From: an uncultured Paracoccaceae bacterium
GTDB lineage: Bacteria > Pseudomonadota > Alphaproteobacteria > Rhodobacterales > Rhodobacteraceae
Assembly: GCA_947503935.1 (NCBI GenBank)
Contig: CANNFR010000013.1
Coordinates: 50,723 to 114,722, forward strand
Length of the DNA: 64,000 bases
Reading direction: 5' to 3'
How positions within the stretch are numbered: the stretch's first letter is position 1; each line of letters opens with the position of its first letter. The position numbers and the translations under genes were made by a program. Under the pieces are notes generated by a model, which saw nothing but the letters and a program-made list of their open reading frames with translations, made no database searches and was not told the origin of the DNA. Positions 63,988 through 64,000 of this stretch are shown here, piece after piece.

Positions 63988-64000
63988 ATGTCGGGCTATA
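63988..64000 (+). CDS. Start of an unidentified gene, cut by the window edge
   Basis: ATG at 63988 follows GGAGG at the right distance, and the frame reads Met-Ser-Gly-Tyr before the window ends. The ribosome site is part of the palindrome at 63967-63981, so translation may be controlled by its folding. Four codons do not allow a family call. Confidence 0.5.

Overview
The window looks like chromosomal DNA of a marine-type alphaproteobacterium of the order Rhodobacterales (Roseobacter/Rhodobacter relatives). The reasons are the high G+C content, heavy use of ATGA start/stop overlaps, the protein families present (short ProRS, HdaA, the YcjX/YcjF pair, HutF/HutG-type histidine breakdown, TRAP and branched-chain-type ABC transporters) and small dispersed palindromic repeats between genes. 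No rRNA, tRNA, CRISPR array, prophage or insertion sequence was found. Everything here is read by eye; families were assigned from motifs and remembered family features, not from searches.

Layout. 1-2390 (minus): YcjF-like (cut by the window edge) and YcjX-like stress proteins. 2564-3331 (plus): truA. 3508-13205 (minus): an acetate/solute island, in transcription order acs, adk, DUF4212 protein, VC_2705-type sodium/solute symporter, terminator, cNMP/CBS/DUF294 protein, small membrane protein, lone receiver, and an unusual fusion of a histidine-kinase-like sensor to a DnaQ-like exonuclease. 13630-16269 (minus): modABC molybdate importer. 16346-24262: histidine utilisation, with hutF-hutC on minus and hutI-hutH-hutG-GNAT-hutU on plus, diverging around a perfect 16-bp palindrome. 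24413-30546: a hypothetical gene, arsR-aquaporin, a cytochrome c, a HAD phosphatase, lolD-lolC and proS, with three stacked hairpins between proS and lolC.

30661-39663 is the most interesting block. It holds an enamidase-like amidohydrolase, a MarR regulator, a two-gene xanthine-dehydrogenase-type hydroxylase, a 6-hydroxynicotinate-reductase-like protein, a UPF0280 (ApbE-superfamily) protein and two paralogous DUF1185 proteins. The first steps match the nicotinate route known from anaerobic Eubacterium barkeri, here rearranged under a MarR regulator with shared operator-like sites and with extra proteins of unknown role. The molybdate importer at 13630-16269 would supply the metal for the hydroxylase.

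40075-43849: an Rrf2 regulator with a thioredoxin-reductase-like flavoprotein on a lower-G+C patch, and a divergent pair made of a His/Met-rich periplasmic protein and a polytopic membrane protein. 44014-48608: a complete five-gene branched-chain/amide-type ABC transporter. 48810-54991: AI-2E family permease with hdaA, yciB-like, rimO, dgkA and two hypothetical genes. 55330-58979: a TRAP transporter with an unknown soluble protein between its permease and binding protein, closed by a terminator. 59046-63669: an acetyltransferase with a membrane tail, then glutamine-synthetase-like, aldehyde dehydrogenase and iron alcohol dehydrogenase genes, a set that would suit breakdown of an amino alcohol or amine through gamma-glutamyl intermediates. 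The first codons of one more gene lie at the right edge.
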